Counted from the first letter of the stretch, positions 22,856 through 36,300 are shown. The stretch: DNA of 64,000 bases from Cephalopachus bancanus (GCA_027257055.1 JAPVLO010000975.1:1-64000), one strand, 5' to 3'. Numbers and translations: made by a program. Notes: generated by a model not told the origin, from the letters alone.

Positions 22856-24872
22856 TAAAGATGTGGGGTACAATTCAGGGTTAGGTATACAAACGTTGAT
22901 TATGCAGGTTCCCTTGTTGATGAGGTATGCCCCTCCCTCCCCTAGCAGTTTCCCTCAACTGCCAATCACACCCCCCCTCCCCTGAAAGTTTCCCACTATT
23001 GCCAATCCCTTTTTTATACTTCATACCTTTTTTATAGTAATGTAATTGTTCAAGGTCCGCTTATGAGTGAGAACATATGGTGCTCTGTTCTTTGTTTCTG
23101 TGATAGATCACTGAGTATGATCAACTCTAAATCCATCCAAGTTGCTGTGAAGTCCGTGTGTTGTCCTTCTTGATGGCTGCATAATATTCCATTGTGTATA
23201 TGTACCACATTTTAAAAAATACAGTCCAGCTTCGATGGGTAACATGGTTGGTTCCATGTTTTGGTTATTGTGAATAGAGTTGCAACAAACATATGTGTGC
23301 AGGTATCTATTTGTAGAATGATTTGAGTTCCTCTGGGTATATTCCCAATAGGGGAATTTGCTGGGTCATATGGAAGGTCAATTTCTAGTTCTTTCAGAAA
23401 TTGCCACACTGTCTTCCAAAGAGGTTGCACTAGTTTGAATTCCCACCAGCAGTGTAGAAGTGTTCCCTTTTCTCCACATCCTCGCCAGCATCTGTTGTTG
23501 TTTGTTTTAATAATGATGGCCATTCTTACGGGGGTTAGGTGGTATCTCAGTGTGGTTTTGATTTGCATTTCTCTGATGATGAGTGAGGCTGAGCACTTTT
23601 TCATGTGTCTGTTGGCTGCTCGTATATCTTCTTTTCAGAAGTGTCTATTCATGTCTTTTGCCCACTTTTTAGTGGGGCTGTTTGTTCTTTTCCTTTCAGC
23701 ACATTTGAGTTCCTTGTAGATCCTAGATATCAGGCCTTTGTCAGATATACAGTTGGTAAATATTTTTTCCCATTTTGTGGGCCGTCTCCCTGTTCTCTTG
23801 ATGGTTTCTTTTGCTTTGCAGAAGCTTGTTAGTTTGATGAGGTCCCACTTGCCTATCTTATTTCTTAAGGTATTGGCATTTAGGGTTCTGAATAGGAATT
23901 GGTTCCCAGTTTCAATTTACATAAGGGTGTCTCTTGCATTTTCTAAGATTCTTATAGTTTGAGGTGTTTTACGTTGAGGTCTTTAATCCATTTAGAGTTA
24001 AAATTTGTGTGTATGATGATAGGTAGGGTTCCTGTTTCAATCCTATGCATGTGATCAGTCAGTTTTGGAAGTCCTAGCTCAGGCAATTAGACAAGAGAAG
24101 GAAATCAGAGGTATCCAAATAGGAAAAGAGGAAGTCAAGTCATTCCTCTTTGCTGATGATATGATCCTATACCTTGAAAATCCAAGAGAATCTGTCAAAA
24201 ACCTGCTTGCACTGATAAAGGACTTTGGCAAAGTCTCAGGGCACAAAATAAATGTGCAAAAGACAGTTGCATTCCTATACACCAACAACAAGCAGGCAGA
24301 GACCCAAATTAAAAGTACAATCCCATTCACAATAGCCACAAAAAATGTAATACCTTGGCATCCTCCTAACCAGAGAAGTGAAAGACTTTTACAATGAGAA
24401 CTACAAGACACTGCTCAAAGAAATCCAAGAAGACACAACAAATGGAAAAATATTCCATGCTCATGGATAGGAAGAATCAACACTGTTAAGATGTTCATCC
24501 TATCAGAGGCAGTCTACAGATTCAATGCAATACCCATTAAATTACTCACATCATTCTTCTCAGACTTGGAAATGACAATACAGAAATTTGTATGGAAACA
24601 TAAATGACCACGAATAGCAAAAACAATTCATAACAAAAGAAACAAAGCAGGAAGTATCACACTGCCAGACTTCAAACTTTATTGTAAGGCTACAGTAATC
24701 AAAACAGCCTGGTATTGGTACAAGAATAGGCATATAGATCAATGGAACAGGATAGGGATTCTGTAAGCAAAGCCTCAACTTCTCAACCAACTCATCTTTG
24801 ACAAAGCCTCCAACAACGACCACTGGTAAGAGGAGAACCTATTCAATAAAAGGTGCTGAGACAGTATTATTC
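22840..24872. mobile_element. 5'-inverted (twin-primed) L1 insertion
   Basis: From about 22856 to 24056 the L1 3' end runs on the minus strand. After a switch near 24060 an upstream ORF2 part runs on the plus strand to about 24855. The plus part contains the RT motif FADD. The insertion is bounded by a near-perfect duplication, GAGACAATATTATTCT at 22840-22855 and GAGACAGTATTATTCT at 24857-24872. The inversion plus target duplication is the mark of twin priming. Better preserved than the 6.2 kb L1. Confidence 0.85.
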
Positions 24873-25499
24873 TAAAAAGAGTCTTTGAGATCTGAAGATA
24901 TGATGGAATGAACCCACTGGATTGAGCTCCCCTTCCTAATGTTTTTGAAGTGAAAATGGCCATTCTGTTTTTTACCTTCTGTGAGGACTTTGTTATCCTT
25001 GTTGGCAGGATGACCAAAGTACAGTGTGGATCTTCCACCTAGTAGTGTTCACTGAGGTTCGATCTCTGCTTCCATGCATCTCTGAGGAGACTTAGGGTAC
25101 ACAATTGAACATTAATTAACCTTCCCCAAGAATGAGAGAGACTGCTTGCTGAATCGAGTTCTATTTTATTTCTTGATCTCTTTTCCACCTATTCATTTCC
25201 ATGTCCCATGTGGCCACTCAGATGCAATATTTGTTTTCTACTCATTGAGTAGAAGTCCGAGTCATAAATCTTGCAAAAGAAAAGTCAGAAAAAGACTTGC
25301 CATGTACAACGTTTTGAGAATCTCTCATAGTTTTTCATTGAAACTACACTCAATGGAGTTTTGTCCATCAGTGGAGTTCTGAATCATGTGCTGTCTTGCA
25401 AATTTTCTTAGGTGCAGTTTGTCTGTTTTTAACCTGAGATTATTCTCATTTTAGTTATTTGTATGTAAACTAACAAGCACGTAGTTAATTCTGCCACTT
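24873..25499. other. Unassigned sequence
   Basis: No repeat or exon recognised. Short open frames only. Confidence 0.35.
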
Positions 25500-25813
25500 C
25501 AGATGCCTTATACATTTTTTTTTTTTGAGTTGGAGTCTCACTCTGTCGCCCAGACTGGAGTGCAGTGGCCGCTTCCGGCCACCGCAGCCTCGCCTGCTGG
25601 GCTCCAGGGATCCTTCCGCCTCAGCCTTCCGAGTATCTGGAATTACAGGCATGCACTACCGTGCCCAGCTGATTTTTTGATTTATTGTAGAGATGAGGTC
25701 TTGTTGCCCAGGAGGGTCTCGAACCCGCAGGCTCAGGCAATCCACTCATCTCAGCCTCCCAAAGGTGCGGGATTACAGGCTGAGCCACCGAGCCCGGCTC
25801 AGATGCCTTATAC
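25500..25813 (-). mobile_element. Alu, young-looking
   Basis: Minus Alu of the lineage variant (GAGCCACCGAGCCCGGCT end). Perfect 14-bp duplication CAGATGCCTTATAC at 25500-25513 and 25800-25813. Confidence 0.95.
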
Positions 25814-26120
25814 TTAATGGTAGGCAGAGAATCTCAAATTTCAGGTGCAGTTGGAATTTTTAGGTAATTCTGTACTTTGGACAAAGTATTATTGAGGGGC
25901 TGCTATGTATATTTCATTCTTTGCAAGATATTCATTTTGCTAAATGTGTATCTAAATGTAATTTAAATTCTTAACATCTATAACAACTTTCAGATAGCAA
26001 TTACTAAGTAAGAGAGATATATTTATCGGCCCCTGCACTGAATTCTGGTTTGGCAAAATGATCTATGCAGACAAAGAGGATTCAGGCAAATCATCATCAT
26101 CAATTACATAATACATGAGT
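25814..26120. other. Unassigned AT-rich sequence
   Basis: Nothing recognised. Confidence 0.35.
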
Positions 26121-26442
26121 ATTTGCATCTCCCTTTTTTGTTTGAATTGGAGTCTCACTCCTTCGCCCAGGCTGGAGTGCAGTGGCATGCATGTTCACAG
26201 CCACCCCAACGTCGACCTTCTGGGCTCCAGCAATCCTTCCGCCTCAGCCTTCCAAGTAGCCCGGAACTACAGACGTGCGCTACCACGCCCAGTTATTTTT
26301 TTATTTTATTGTAGACACGAGGTCTAACTAAGTTGCCTAGGTTGGTCTCAAACCGGCAGGCTCAGGCAATCCACTCACCTAGACCTCCCAAAGTGCTGGG
26401 ATTGCAGGCTGAGCCACTGAGCTTGGCCAAATTTGCATCTCT
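26121..26442 (-). mobile_element. Alu
   Basis: Minus Alu between copies of ATTTGCATCT, a 10-bp target duplication near 26123 and 26432. Diverged relative to its neighbours at 25.5 and 27.1 kb. Confidence 0.88.
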
Positions 26443-27075
26443 TTAGCTTCCAGAGTACTTTGTGCCATTCTCTTCTCCCCACAAGAGCTTGTTATTGCTT
26501 CTGAAAAGATCATCCATTATCTTCCTCTGATGGAGTAACTAGAATCTGCCTGCTGTCTCTGGGTACAAAGACCTTGAGTCATTCCTATTACATCGGATTG
26601 ATTTTTACTTGGCACCACAGATTGGTCATTAGCACTCATACAGATCCCAATCATCATTTACTCTCCCACTCTCATTTGGCAAATTGAGATACTGAGTCTT
26701 GTAGAAGGGAAGTTACATAAGCCATCAATGACTGAGTGCCAACTCCCACCTGTACCCACCTATAAATAGTCATATTTATGATAGTGCTTCTTTGATGAGG
26801 TCGAGCCTCCCATGACCACTTTCTCATAGGTGCGGTCTCTGGCAAGCTAACTGACAGGGAAGAGTGCAAAATGCCTACTTGGGAGACACATGTTTGGTGG
26901 AAATGGCCAGGCCATAGTAACCCCATTTTGTGCAGTCATTTGCATGGGAACCACTTGGGAAAGCTCAAAAGTTGAGGCCAGGCCTGACGAATCTCACAGC
27001 TGAAAACTATCAGCAAATCACATCCCTTCTAGCAAGTCCTTTATTAAAGAGGAATCAGTGCATGTCTCTAGGTTT
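26443..27075. other. Unassigned sequence
   Basis: No repeat or exon recognised. Possible source of original single-copy DNA between insertions. Confidence 0.35.
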
Positions 27076-27412
27076 GCCATACTCTTGTTTTTCTTTCTTT
27101 TCTTTCTTTTTTTTTTTTTTTGAGTTGGAGTCTCACTCTGTCGCCCAGATTGGGGTGCAGTGGCCGTTCCCGGCCACCGCAGCCTCGACCTGCTGGTCTC
27201 TGGCGATCCTTCCGCCTCAGCCTTCCAAGGAGCTGGAACTACAGGCACGCGCTACCACGCTCAGCTAATTTTTGATTTGTTGTGGAGACGAGGTCTCACC
27301 AAGTTACCCAGGCAGGTCTCAAACATGCGGGCTCAGGCAATCCACTCACCTCAGCCTCCCAAGGCACAGGATTACAGGCTGAGCCACTGAGCTCGGCTGC
27401 CATACTCTTGTT
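27076..27412 (-). mobile_element. Alu, young-looking
   Basis: Minus Alu of the lineage variant with a 14-bp perfect duplication GCCATACTCTTGTT at 27076-27089 and 27399-27412. Confidence 0.94.
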
Positions 27413-27739
27413 ATACTTTTCTGTGAGTCAAGAGTCCTGATTCCCAAGCTCTCCACCATTTTTTACTATTATTATCTTTACCTAATTACAAGTTTTATCA
27501 CTAAATTCTTGTGACTTGTTTTGGAATTATTTCTTGGCACTCCTTTTAGACAGCTAGAGGGATTCCTCAGGTCTCCATTTCTAAAACTACCTTCACTTTT
27601 TGTTGAAACTTCAGCATTTCCATTCTTCTTTTTTTCCATGCCTTGGTCCATTCATACCTTAGCATCTATCAGCTCTCAAATACTCAGAGGTCTAGGACTT
27701 CTCCCCTCATTCAACCTCTGCCCCACTTCCTGCTGGTTC

Positions 27740-28965
27740 CTGATAGGCTGAAGAACTTATACGACCACCCCTCTGCTCTGGGAGGGGACCTGAAGGGATT
27801 GTCCATCTGGGGCTGAAAACCTGGTGCTTATATAGCCCTAAGTTCAAGCTGATTGGCTAGCACTAGTTGTGAACTGTAGCTGTCTTAATTGGTCAGTATT
27901 AAGGATCAATCAGCAGCAGGTAGGGGCCTAATGGTGAGCTGATAGGTTGCTTTTCGATTTCGGCAGTGAGTACTTATTGTTTACCAATGCAGAGCCTGAG
28001 AGGCCTGTTGGAGTTTGCTACATTGTTTTCAGAAGACCCATCTGTCTATCTAACCTTTTTCTAGCTAGCTTTTGTTTCATTCTCCCCTCTGGAGTAGTAA
28101 CCCTAATTGTCATTAGGGAGTAAAGATGATGATCAGTCTGGCTACTTTCTGCTGATCGTGGGCATCGTATGGGACGGCAGCTAGGGATCCTCCAGAGGGC
28201 GATTTAAAGGTCCTCAGTAGAAAGAGGCTTCCATACAATGTTCCATCTGCATCACCATTTGGAGTTTGATGGTTTTAGTTTGATTCTGTATGTTCTTTCG
28301 GATCAGCTGAGGCAACTTCTTCTGGACTCCATGTTTTCACTTTAGTGTGATGGATTCACGAGTCAATTCTGGTGTCCTTTATAGCCTTTCATCGAGCCCC
28401 ACGTTCTGGCGCCAAAACTGATGCGATTTTTCAGGTCAGCCTGGGCTTCGAGAGTGTCAGCTCAATAGGCTGGTCAGTCAAGCCCCAGAGAGGGTCGTCC
28501 AGGGGATGGTAAGCCTAGCCCCGGAAGTGTCAGCTCTAATGGGCTGGTAAGCCAAGCCCTGAGAGTGTTGCTAATTCGGTGGCTCCCCTGGGTGTCTCAG
28601 CTTCAGAGTCCCGCCTTCTTCCGGCAGCTCTCCTGGTTCAGCCAGCTCATCTGCTGACAAGCCAACCTCTGGGGTGCACGGCTCTTTGGCGCTAACGATC
28701 TTTTGCAACTCTTCAGGTCACAGCTCTTCAGACGAGGTTCTTGTCTCATGTCCAGGAAGAATGAGGGACACAGACAACCGGAAAGTGAGAAAGCAGGATT
28801 TATTGAGAGGACAGAGAATCTCCCACAGTGGGAGGGGACCCAAAGGGAGTGTCCCCAGTAAGAGCTCTTAACTCAGCCTTTCTAGACTTGCTGCTATTGC
28901 TGCTTTCCATAGTACTTGGACATGGGTTTATTCTACAGATTCCAGCTTTGTCACCTCCTAAGAAC
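27740..28965 (-). mobile_element. Class II-like ERV fragment: LTR part, primer-binding site, deleted interior
   Basis: On the minus strand an LTR R-U5 part (about 28860-28417) carries AATAAA (28804-28799). Next comes TGGCGCCAGAACGTGGGGCT (from 28414), a primer-binding site of the tRNA-Lys type seen in class II retroviruses. A short leader follows, and then sequence with TATATAAGC and CCTTCAGGTCCCCTCCCA. That resembles the LTR start (compare CTTTGGGTCCCCTCCCA near 28850), so the interior is almost wholly deleted. No gene remains. Confidence 0.72.
28397..28414 (-). other. Retroviral primer-binding site (Lys type)
   Basis: The reverse complement reads TGGCGCCAGAACGTGGGG. One internal difference from the class II form I recall. 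It fixes the orientation and the LTR boundary. Confidence 0.75.
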
Positions 28966-29285
28966 CCTAGATACTCTTTTTTTTTTTTTTAGTTGGAATC
29001 TCACTCTGTTGCCCAGACTGGAGTGCAGTGACCGCTCCTGGCCACCGCAGCCTCGACCTGCTGGGCTCCGGCGCTCCTTCCGCCTCAGCCTTCCAAGTAG
29101 CCGGAATTACAGGCATGCGCTACCACGCCCGGCTGATTTTTTTTTTTTTTTAATTTATTGTAGAGATGAGGTCTCGCTGCCCAGGCGGGTCTCGAACCTG
29201 CGGGCTCAGGCAATCCACTCACCTCAGCCTTCCAAAGGTGCGGGATTACAGGCTGAGCCACCGAGCCCAGCTCCTAGATACTCTT
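28966..29285 (-). mobile_element. Alu, young-looking
   Basis: Minus Alu with a perfect 13-bp duplication CCTAGATACTCTT at 28966-28978 and 29273-29285. An extra T run interrupts the middle linker (29139-29151). Confidence 0.94.
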
Positions 29286-29970
29286 AACAGGATCTCCTCA
29301 CTATTGGCTTGGACTGAGGAACTACCTGTCCCTGTTCCATCTACTCTGCTGCAACCCACCAAGATCAGCCCTGACTCCCTGACAGGAGGAGAAAACATCT
29401 AATGGTTCCTTTCTCCCTACCTTGAACTTAAATGCAAAAAGGGAAGAAACTCTGACATTTGGATCGTTCTCTAAGTAACCAACCAGGAATCAGTGCTGAC
29501 CGCAGCCCTAACTCATTACACAGATTGAAACTCAACAAATGTGAACAGGGTGGTGGCTCATCCCACTGAAACCCAGGAAGCTGTGTAAAAAGAGACCAGT
29601 TCTTCAGCAGTTCTACCCATTCAAAAGCGAGCATGCACCATGGAAGTGTACCTTTTGTGCTTTTCTGGCACCCCAGCCCTCACTGAGGGCCAGCTCACAA
29701 AGAGTAAATACACTACCTGCCAGTTCTTACTCTTAAATTCTATCCATTGGACTGTAGCCTGAACTACACCACCAAACACAAATACATCACAACAATAAGT
29801 AAAGTCTGAGACAGTCACCATGTGAACCTATCTTCAAATAATAAACCCATGCAGTGCCTCAGACTTCTGAAGTACCAAGAAACAAAGCCAACTGGCCATA
29901 TACAACATACTCCACAGTTACACCCATAAGAGGAAAAAAAAATCTAAAAGCCTTATCCAAACCACAGCAC
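29286..29970 (+). mobile_element. Probable old L1 5' region
   Basis: Repeat-derived sequence without open frame, apparently upstream part of the L1 that continues after 30305. The assignment is by position and general look only. Confidence 0.4.
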
Positions 29971-30285
29971 CTCTTTTTCTTTTTCTTTTTTCTTTTTTTG
30001 AGTTGGAGTCTCACTCTGTCACCAGACTGGAGTGCAGTGGCCGCTCCCAGCCACCGCAGCCTCTACCTACTGGGCTCCGGCGATCCTTCCGCCTCAACCT
30101 TCCAAGTAGCCAGAACTACAGGTGTGCGCTACTACACCCAGCTAATTTTGGGATTTATTGTAGAGATGAGGTCTCACCAAGTTGCCCAGGCGGGTCTTGA
30201 ACCTGCCGGCTCAGGCAATCCACTCACCTCAGCCTCCCAAGGCACGGGATTACAGGCTGAGCCACCGAGCCCAACTTCTCTTTTT
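29971..30285 (-). mobile_element. Alu
   Basis: Minus Alu of the lineage variant (GAGCCACCGAGCCCAAC end), with a CTTTTT-rich head and CTCTTTTTC repeated at both ends. Confidence 0.92.
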
Positions 30286-30560
30286 CAAAAGACAAGTGTC
30301 AGTTATCTCAGATGAGAAGGAACCAGCACAAAAACTTCGGCAATACAAAAAGCAAGTGTTTGTCACCTCTAAAGGTTTATACTAGCTACCTAGCAATGGA
30401 TCTTAACCAGAATGAAATGCCCGAAATGAGAGATGTAGTATCCAAAGTATGAATGGCAAAGAAACTCAACAAAATCCAAAAGAAAGTGGAATTCCAATAC
30501 AAAGAAGCCAGGGCAATCATCTACAAAATGATAGATGCTACAGTTATATTAAGAAAGAAT

Positions 30561-30715
30561 CTGGCCTGGCATGGTGGCTCACACTTATAATGAGGGCCAG
30601 CACTTTGGGAGGCCAAGGGGGGAGGATGGTTTGAGCTCAGGAGTTCAAAACCAGTTAGGGCAACAGAGTGAGAACACCCTTCTTTATTTTTATTTTAAAA
30701 ATAAATAAATATAAA
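30561..30715 (+). mobile_element. Alu left-monomer-like element
   Basis: Plus-oriented 7SL-type monomer from GGCCTGGCATGGTGGCTCAC to GGCAACAGAGTGAG, followed by an A-rich tail. Confidence 0.75.
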
Positions 30716-30761
30716 ATTTAAAAAGAAATGACCTACTTTTACTTTTGGAATTTAAAAATTC

Positions 30762-30763
<2 letters not shown>

Positions 30764-30793
<30 letters not shown>
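30764..30793. repeat. (TA)n microsatellite
   Basis: About fifteen TA units. Confidence 0.95.
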
Positions 30794-30799
<6 letters not shown>

Positions 30800-31584
30800 A
30801 TTTCAAAATACAGTTGGAAGTCTTAACAACAGATTATACGAAGCAGAAGAAAGAATTTCATAGCTTAAAGACAGGCCCTTTGAATCAACCCAGTCAGACA
30901 AAAATGAAAGAGAAGGAAAGTGCCATAGGATTTCATCACCACCTGATTATCCCTATAAAAGATGCTTAAGGATATTCTTAACATAGAAACAAAAGAGTGA
31001 TATTTCCTACCACAAAAGCACACATAGGCACATAGCTCACAGAACCTATACAGCAGCGCAACAATTGAGAATACAAAGCAGCTAGCTAACAATACTACTA
31101 CAGGAACAAAATCTCACATATCAATATTAACCTTGAATATCAATGGCTTAAATACTCCACTTAATAGACAAAGTGTGCAAAATTACTTTAAAAAAGCAAG
31201 ACCCATCCATCTGCTGCCTTGAATAGGGTCATCTCACATGTAATGACTCCCACAGGCTTATTTATGGTAAAGTGATGGAGGAAGATCTAACACACAAATG
31301 GAAAAGAAAAAAGAACAAGAATCGCTATTTTTCTGATCAACTAAAACAGAATTTAAATCAACAGAAAAAAAGACAAAGAAGAACACTGCATAATGATAAA
31401 TAGTTCAATTTACTGAAAAGATGTAACTTCCTAAATATATACACACCCAACACTGGAGCACCCACATTTATAAAAGATTTGCTACTAGACCTAAGAGAAA
31501 ATGTAAAAAGGTACACAATAATAGTAGAGGGCTTCAACACTTCACTGACGTTAGATAGATCATCAAAGCAGAAAACTAAGAAAC

Positions 31585-32520
31585 TGAAAGGGTGAAAAGC
31601 CAAGATGGAGTAACTTTAGTCAGAGTGGCAGCCATTTTAACATTACTTAGCTTTGTTATGCCTTTTCAGCAGCTTACTTCAACCCACCTTATAATCACTA
31701 AACAAGAAGCAAACACCAGTTTCCCAGAAGTAGTTACAGATTATTGTCTTGTAACTCCTGCAAGCATGCTTTGTACTAATTATCCTTTTATCCAAAGTAT
31801 TTATTTTCCTGCTTTAAAGGGCCAAGCTGACCTAATCTATTGTGATCAGCCCTTTGTGACCACCACTCCATCACTATGGCGACCTACCACCACTGAAAGA
31901 AAAGCTTTAAAAGCTTTCTTTTTTTTATAGGCAAATATTTTTATAATTATGAAAAAGAGAAATATTTTATAAGAATAGATAAATCCCAGCAGTTGCTATA
32001 TGAATGATTGATAGAGTTAACTACCTAATAATGGAAAACTATTATATGACAAAATATGCATAAATAAAATTTAAAAGACTCATAACTTGGAGAAAATATT
32101 AGTAACATTTGTACAAACAAAAGATTACCTAGAGTTTATAACAGGTTATTGCAAATCAGTAAAAGAAAATCTAATCCGATAAAATCAAGTAAGATGAAAT
32201 GACTAGGCAACTCACAAAAAAACTATAAATGGCAAAAGTTATTCAGCCTCCCTAAATTAAAATAATGAGAATTCAAAGAAAGGAGAATTTTGTTACTAGA
32301 AAATTGACCAAAAATTACAAAGATTTTTAACGCCCAGAGTTAGAAAGAGGACTTCAAGCATTCACTGCCAAAAGTCCCTTAAACGTCTGTTCCCCTCTCC
32401 AGTCTTGGAGAGGTGGATCTATACTTTTTCACTGATTTGCCTTCTAAATAAATTTGTTCTAACCTACGCTTTGTGCGATTGTTTGCATCTTTCCCATGGC
32501 ACTGGCTCACCGACCTAACA
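31585..32520 (+). mobile_element. 5' LTR of the 31.6 kb provirus
   Basis: About 936 bp, longer than its partner because AT-rich sequence at about 31930-32330 has no counterpart in the 3' LTR. The polyadenylation signal AATAAA is at about 32447. The shared start GGAGTAACTTTAGTCA and shared end confirm the pair. Confidence 0.85.
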
Positions 32521-33264
32521 TTTTTGGTGGCCCTGTACAAGGACTTTACTCCTCGTGGAGTCTCTTCTATACTCTTTCTCTCACTTGTCTCCTTTTCTAA
32601 CTCAAGTCTCTCTGTGGACTGCGCTGGAGCCACTTTGGCTGGACTTCCATGTCACCTCAGCTTTATTCAGTATGTAATTTCAACACCATCGACTGGTAAG
32701 TCCATATATTACTCATCTTCTCCCTCCATGAGAAGGTCTGAGAACGGATCAAAAGCTATTTTCTCTGTTTGGAAGTTCCCTCTTGCTGGGGTCCAGGACC
32801 CCCCTCTCAGAGATCTTGGTACAGAGTCTTCTGAACATGAATAGGAGCAGCTTTGCTGCTGGCAAAGGAACTGTCTCCAGTGCGTTCTAGGGGATCTAGG
32901 AGATGCCCTTTCTCACTCAATACCCACACACACATGCTGATTCCACTGATTCTCTTTTGGGACATCACCTGAGAATGTGGATGGGTTTCTCTCTTTCTGA
33001 CTCTTTGAGACCATTCTCAGGACCATTCCCTTTTTCTCCCTAGGCTTCCCCCCATTGGAATACATTCTAAAAGGTCTCAGGACCCTGTCACTAGAGAAGG
33101 ACATGTGCCCTAAGCGTCTCATTTTTTCCCCTCAATACCAGCTAGGTGACCAGGGGTGAGGCCCAAGGCAGATCTCTTGCCTCTAATAATCTCCTTCAAC
33201 TTGACCTCTATTGCCACCACAAGGGCAAATATGGTGCAAGAACACTTATATACAGGCTTTTTCT

Positions 33265-33370
33265 TTCTTCCTTTCTTTTTTTTGGAAAGCAGGGTTTATT
33301 GGGAAGACAGTAAAGCTCCCACAGTGGGAAGGGACCCTAGGGGGTTGCCCTATATACAAGCTTTTCTTGA
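33265..33370 (-). mobile_element. LTR fragment related to the 28.8 kb LTR
   Basis: GGTTTATTGGGAAGACAG through CCCACAGTGGGAAGGGACCC parallels the stretch at about 28797-28850. Only the area around the polyadenylation signal is present. Confidence 0.6.
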
Positions 33371-36300
33371 AATGACATGACATCCAGACCCTTGTTCATC
33401 TGTGGCATACTCCTAACTCCTCAGTCTAATTTGTCTTCCTCTTGTTCACTCTGAAAAGATTCAGATCCAGCTGACCAATTTCTCCCTTTAGTCTCACCTT
33501 CAACCTCCTCCTTCACTACCCAATTAACACCTTGGTGACAGCTGTGGTAGCTGCAGCAAAAAAAAAAAAAAAAAAAATCAGGCCTTCTGTGTGCGTGGGG
33601 TTGGGGGGGGGCTCCTTCTCTTATCCACCCCACTTCCCTTCAACTGCCCACATGCACTCTGGATGCCCCTTTAAGCTTCCCCATCGAGAAGTAGCCAGGG
33701 CAGGAGGTATCCCTTTTTTCCTATGACATATGTCTCTCAAGTTAAATCTAAAGTGTCAGTCCTTTTACCAGACAGAAACAAAGGGACCATATGTTGGTTA
33801 ACAAATTCTGTTAACTCACAGGAAAACACAGCCTATTGTCATTCTAATCTGCTTTTCCAAACCAAACTTCCAAGTGCTGTAGTAAAATCTTACTTTCTAT
33901 GACTTTATCATGCATTAAATCATTACTGCTAGATAACACCAACATTTATTATGTGCGGTTCACTAAAGGTTTTTTGGGAAGAAAGTTGGGTCACCTTACT
34001 GTGCCCAACTAGCTCTCCTCTTGCAGGACAGGTGAAGCTTTAAGTGCTGGATAATCTCTGTGTGACACAATGAGGTATGGGAATCGACCATTGCCACCTG
34101 ATTGTTGACTCACTTTACTGAGTGGGATACTTCACCTGCAGGATAGGCAAAATGCTGATTACTCTGTGTGGCACAATGAAGCATGAGAACTGCTCTCTCT
34201 CACCTAGTTGTCCACACCTCACAACTATTTTTTTCCCCAAGAGACTCCAGCACCTCCTAGATTATAATGTAGTGATTTATGAAGGGCCTTAACAAGTCTG
34301 TCTGTTCACAATTGGAAATAGACACAGACAGATCATTTCACATCCACGTGGTCTGTTTACTCTAAAAGATTTTTACATCAGACCATTTCACACAGAAAAA
34401 TGGTCAAAAGTTTCATATGTACAGGCATTTTTAATTTATTTTACGACTTTGCAAGCAAGATTATATCCCATGGGCTATTAAATGACCAACTGCAGAGGTT
34501 AGACTTGGAACTACAAGTACCAAGCTTCCAATCGAGGAAAACTCTTAAGTTTTTTTTTAACAGTCAAGATATTAAAAGAAGCAAAAAGGTTACAACATGG
34601 AGGATAGAAGGACGAGGGGGTTAAAAACAGGCATCCCAATCGGCAGTCACCATTAGCGACAAAACTCCAGTTGCCCAATAGAAACCTGGTAAGAACAAAC
34701 TTGCTAAAGGGAATGGTATTCGTTGCTATGAGTACAATCTGCAGGGCCACCTGACACATAGTTGCCTCAAAGAGGCCTAGACTTTCAGGATCTTGTCCAC
34801 TGTGTATGCCAGAGGGCCATTGGAGAGTGGATGTGCCCTTTTCTGGAGGGAAGGGAAACACCTGCCTCAGAATATGGTGGCCACTGAGGAAGCTTAGTAC
34901 AATCACCCCAATAATCCCCAGGTGAATATTAGGGTGCTGGAACCCAAACTAATTTTTAAAATAACACAGGTGCTAACTGGTTGGTCCTGGCCATCCATGT
35001 TGGAATATATAGTATTGTCTTAATCAAAAGTTATTAAAAGGTTAATTCAAATTATAGATGTAAAAAGTTATCTATAAAAAGGTAAAAAGAAAAGAACCAG
35101 AAAACAAAGGAGAGATGTAAAGAAAATTGTTGATATAAAAGTATTTTTTAGTAAGAAAGGATATAAGAAGAAGAGAATAATTCTATGTAGGAAAGGATCT
35201 TTATGGTAAATTTTTGCCCTATAGTAAAATGACTGGTTATTTTAAAAGAAAGAAAAAATAGGACAAAAATAAAGGGTTCAAGTCTGTTGTAAAATGGTAT
35301 GTGTAAAGATTGTAAAAAAAAAGTGAAAAAAAACTCTATGAACAATCAAGTTTACAAAAAACTTAGTTATTTCTGTGAATTAGCCATTAACATCAATTAT
35401 GCTAACATTAGGCCAAATACTACTCAGACTAAAACACAAGTCGCTAAATTAAAAATCTCCTCTATCAAAGAGCGAGGTTTTTATTTCTCAAGATCTTTGG
35501 ATTAATCACATTGGCTAAATGAATAACGTTTACAATGGCTTGTAATCCTGTGTTGTAACATGCTTCTGAAACCTTTAATACTTAACAGATTTTCCAACAT
35601 GTAAAGTTTCAGGTTCTCAATTCAGTCTCTCTAGGGTGGGGTAGGAAACAAAAAGCAGCTTCAGGAACCCCATACCCTCCCTCTGAACTGCCTCCATAAT
35701 GACTCAGGTGGTACCTGTAGTCCAGGTAGATTGTTTTGTAAACAACATCTATTGAAAAACCTAAAATAGTATCTGAGGTCTCTTTCAAATTTCACCTACA
35801 CAGGTCTCAGTCACCCACAGCAGTTTATAATCAGCTATAAGACTCTGACAAATGCTTTTCAGTGCTGAATTGCTAATAATTTAAAAATCTGCTTCCACAA
35901 CCAATACACTTAAAATAAAATATATTGTAAAAACACTGCACTATTAAAATGCATCATTAAAATATTAAATATTTATTTGACTCAATATTAGGTATATTGA
36001 GTCAAAATTGCTTCATATACATCCTTTTTGTAAAGTGAGTAGAGATAATATGTAAAGCTGTAATTATCAAAATATTTAAAATATTGATGCCAATCTAACT
36101 CTATACATATGCCATATCATTGTGTGTGTGCATGTGTGCACATATACATTCTGTTACAATCAAGATAATTTCAAGCACACATACCTCTCCTATAATTTTC
36201 AAAGTAAAACACTATTCTGGGGAAAAAAAATCTGCTTCCAGGCATAAGGATTACTAATCCCACATAGGATTGATGACAGCATGACCTTTTGTTTAAAGTA

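Larger units (their letters stand above)
30305..31584 (+). mobile_element. Old L1, left part (ORF1 and start of ORF2)
   Basis: Plus-strand L1M-like sequence interrupted by an Alu-type monomer at 30561-30715 and a (TA)n run at 30764-30793. It continues after the provirus at 38688: the flanks AACTAAGAAAC (to 31584) and GAAATTCTTGATTTAAATTT (from 38688) join into one L1. Confidence 0.8.

Noticed and set aside
34600..34906. Possible surviving retroviral gag zinc-knuckle protein.
   Set aside because: Stops and lost cysteines break both knuckle-like motifs; kept only as evidence for ERV origin.
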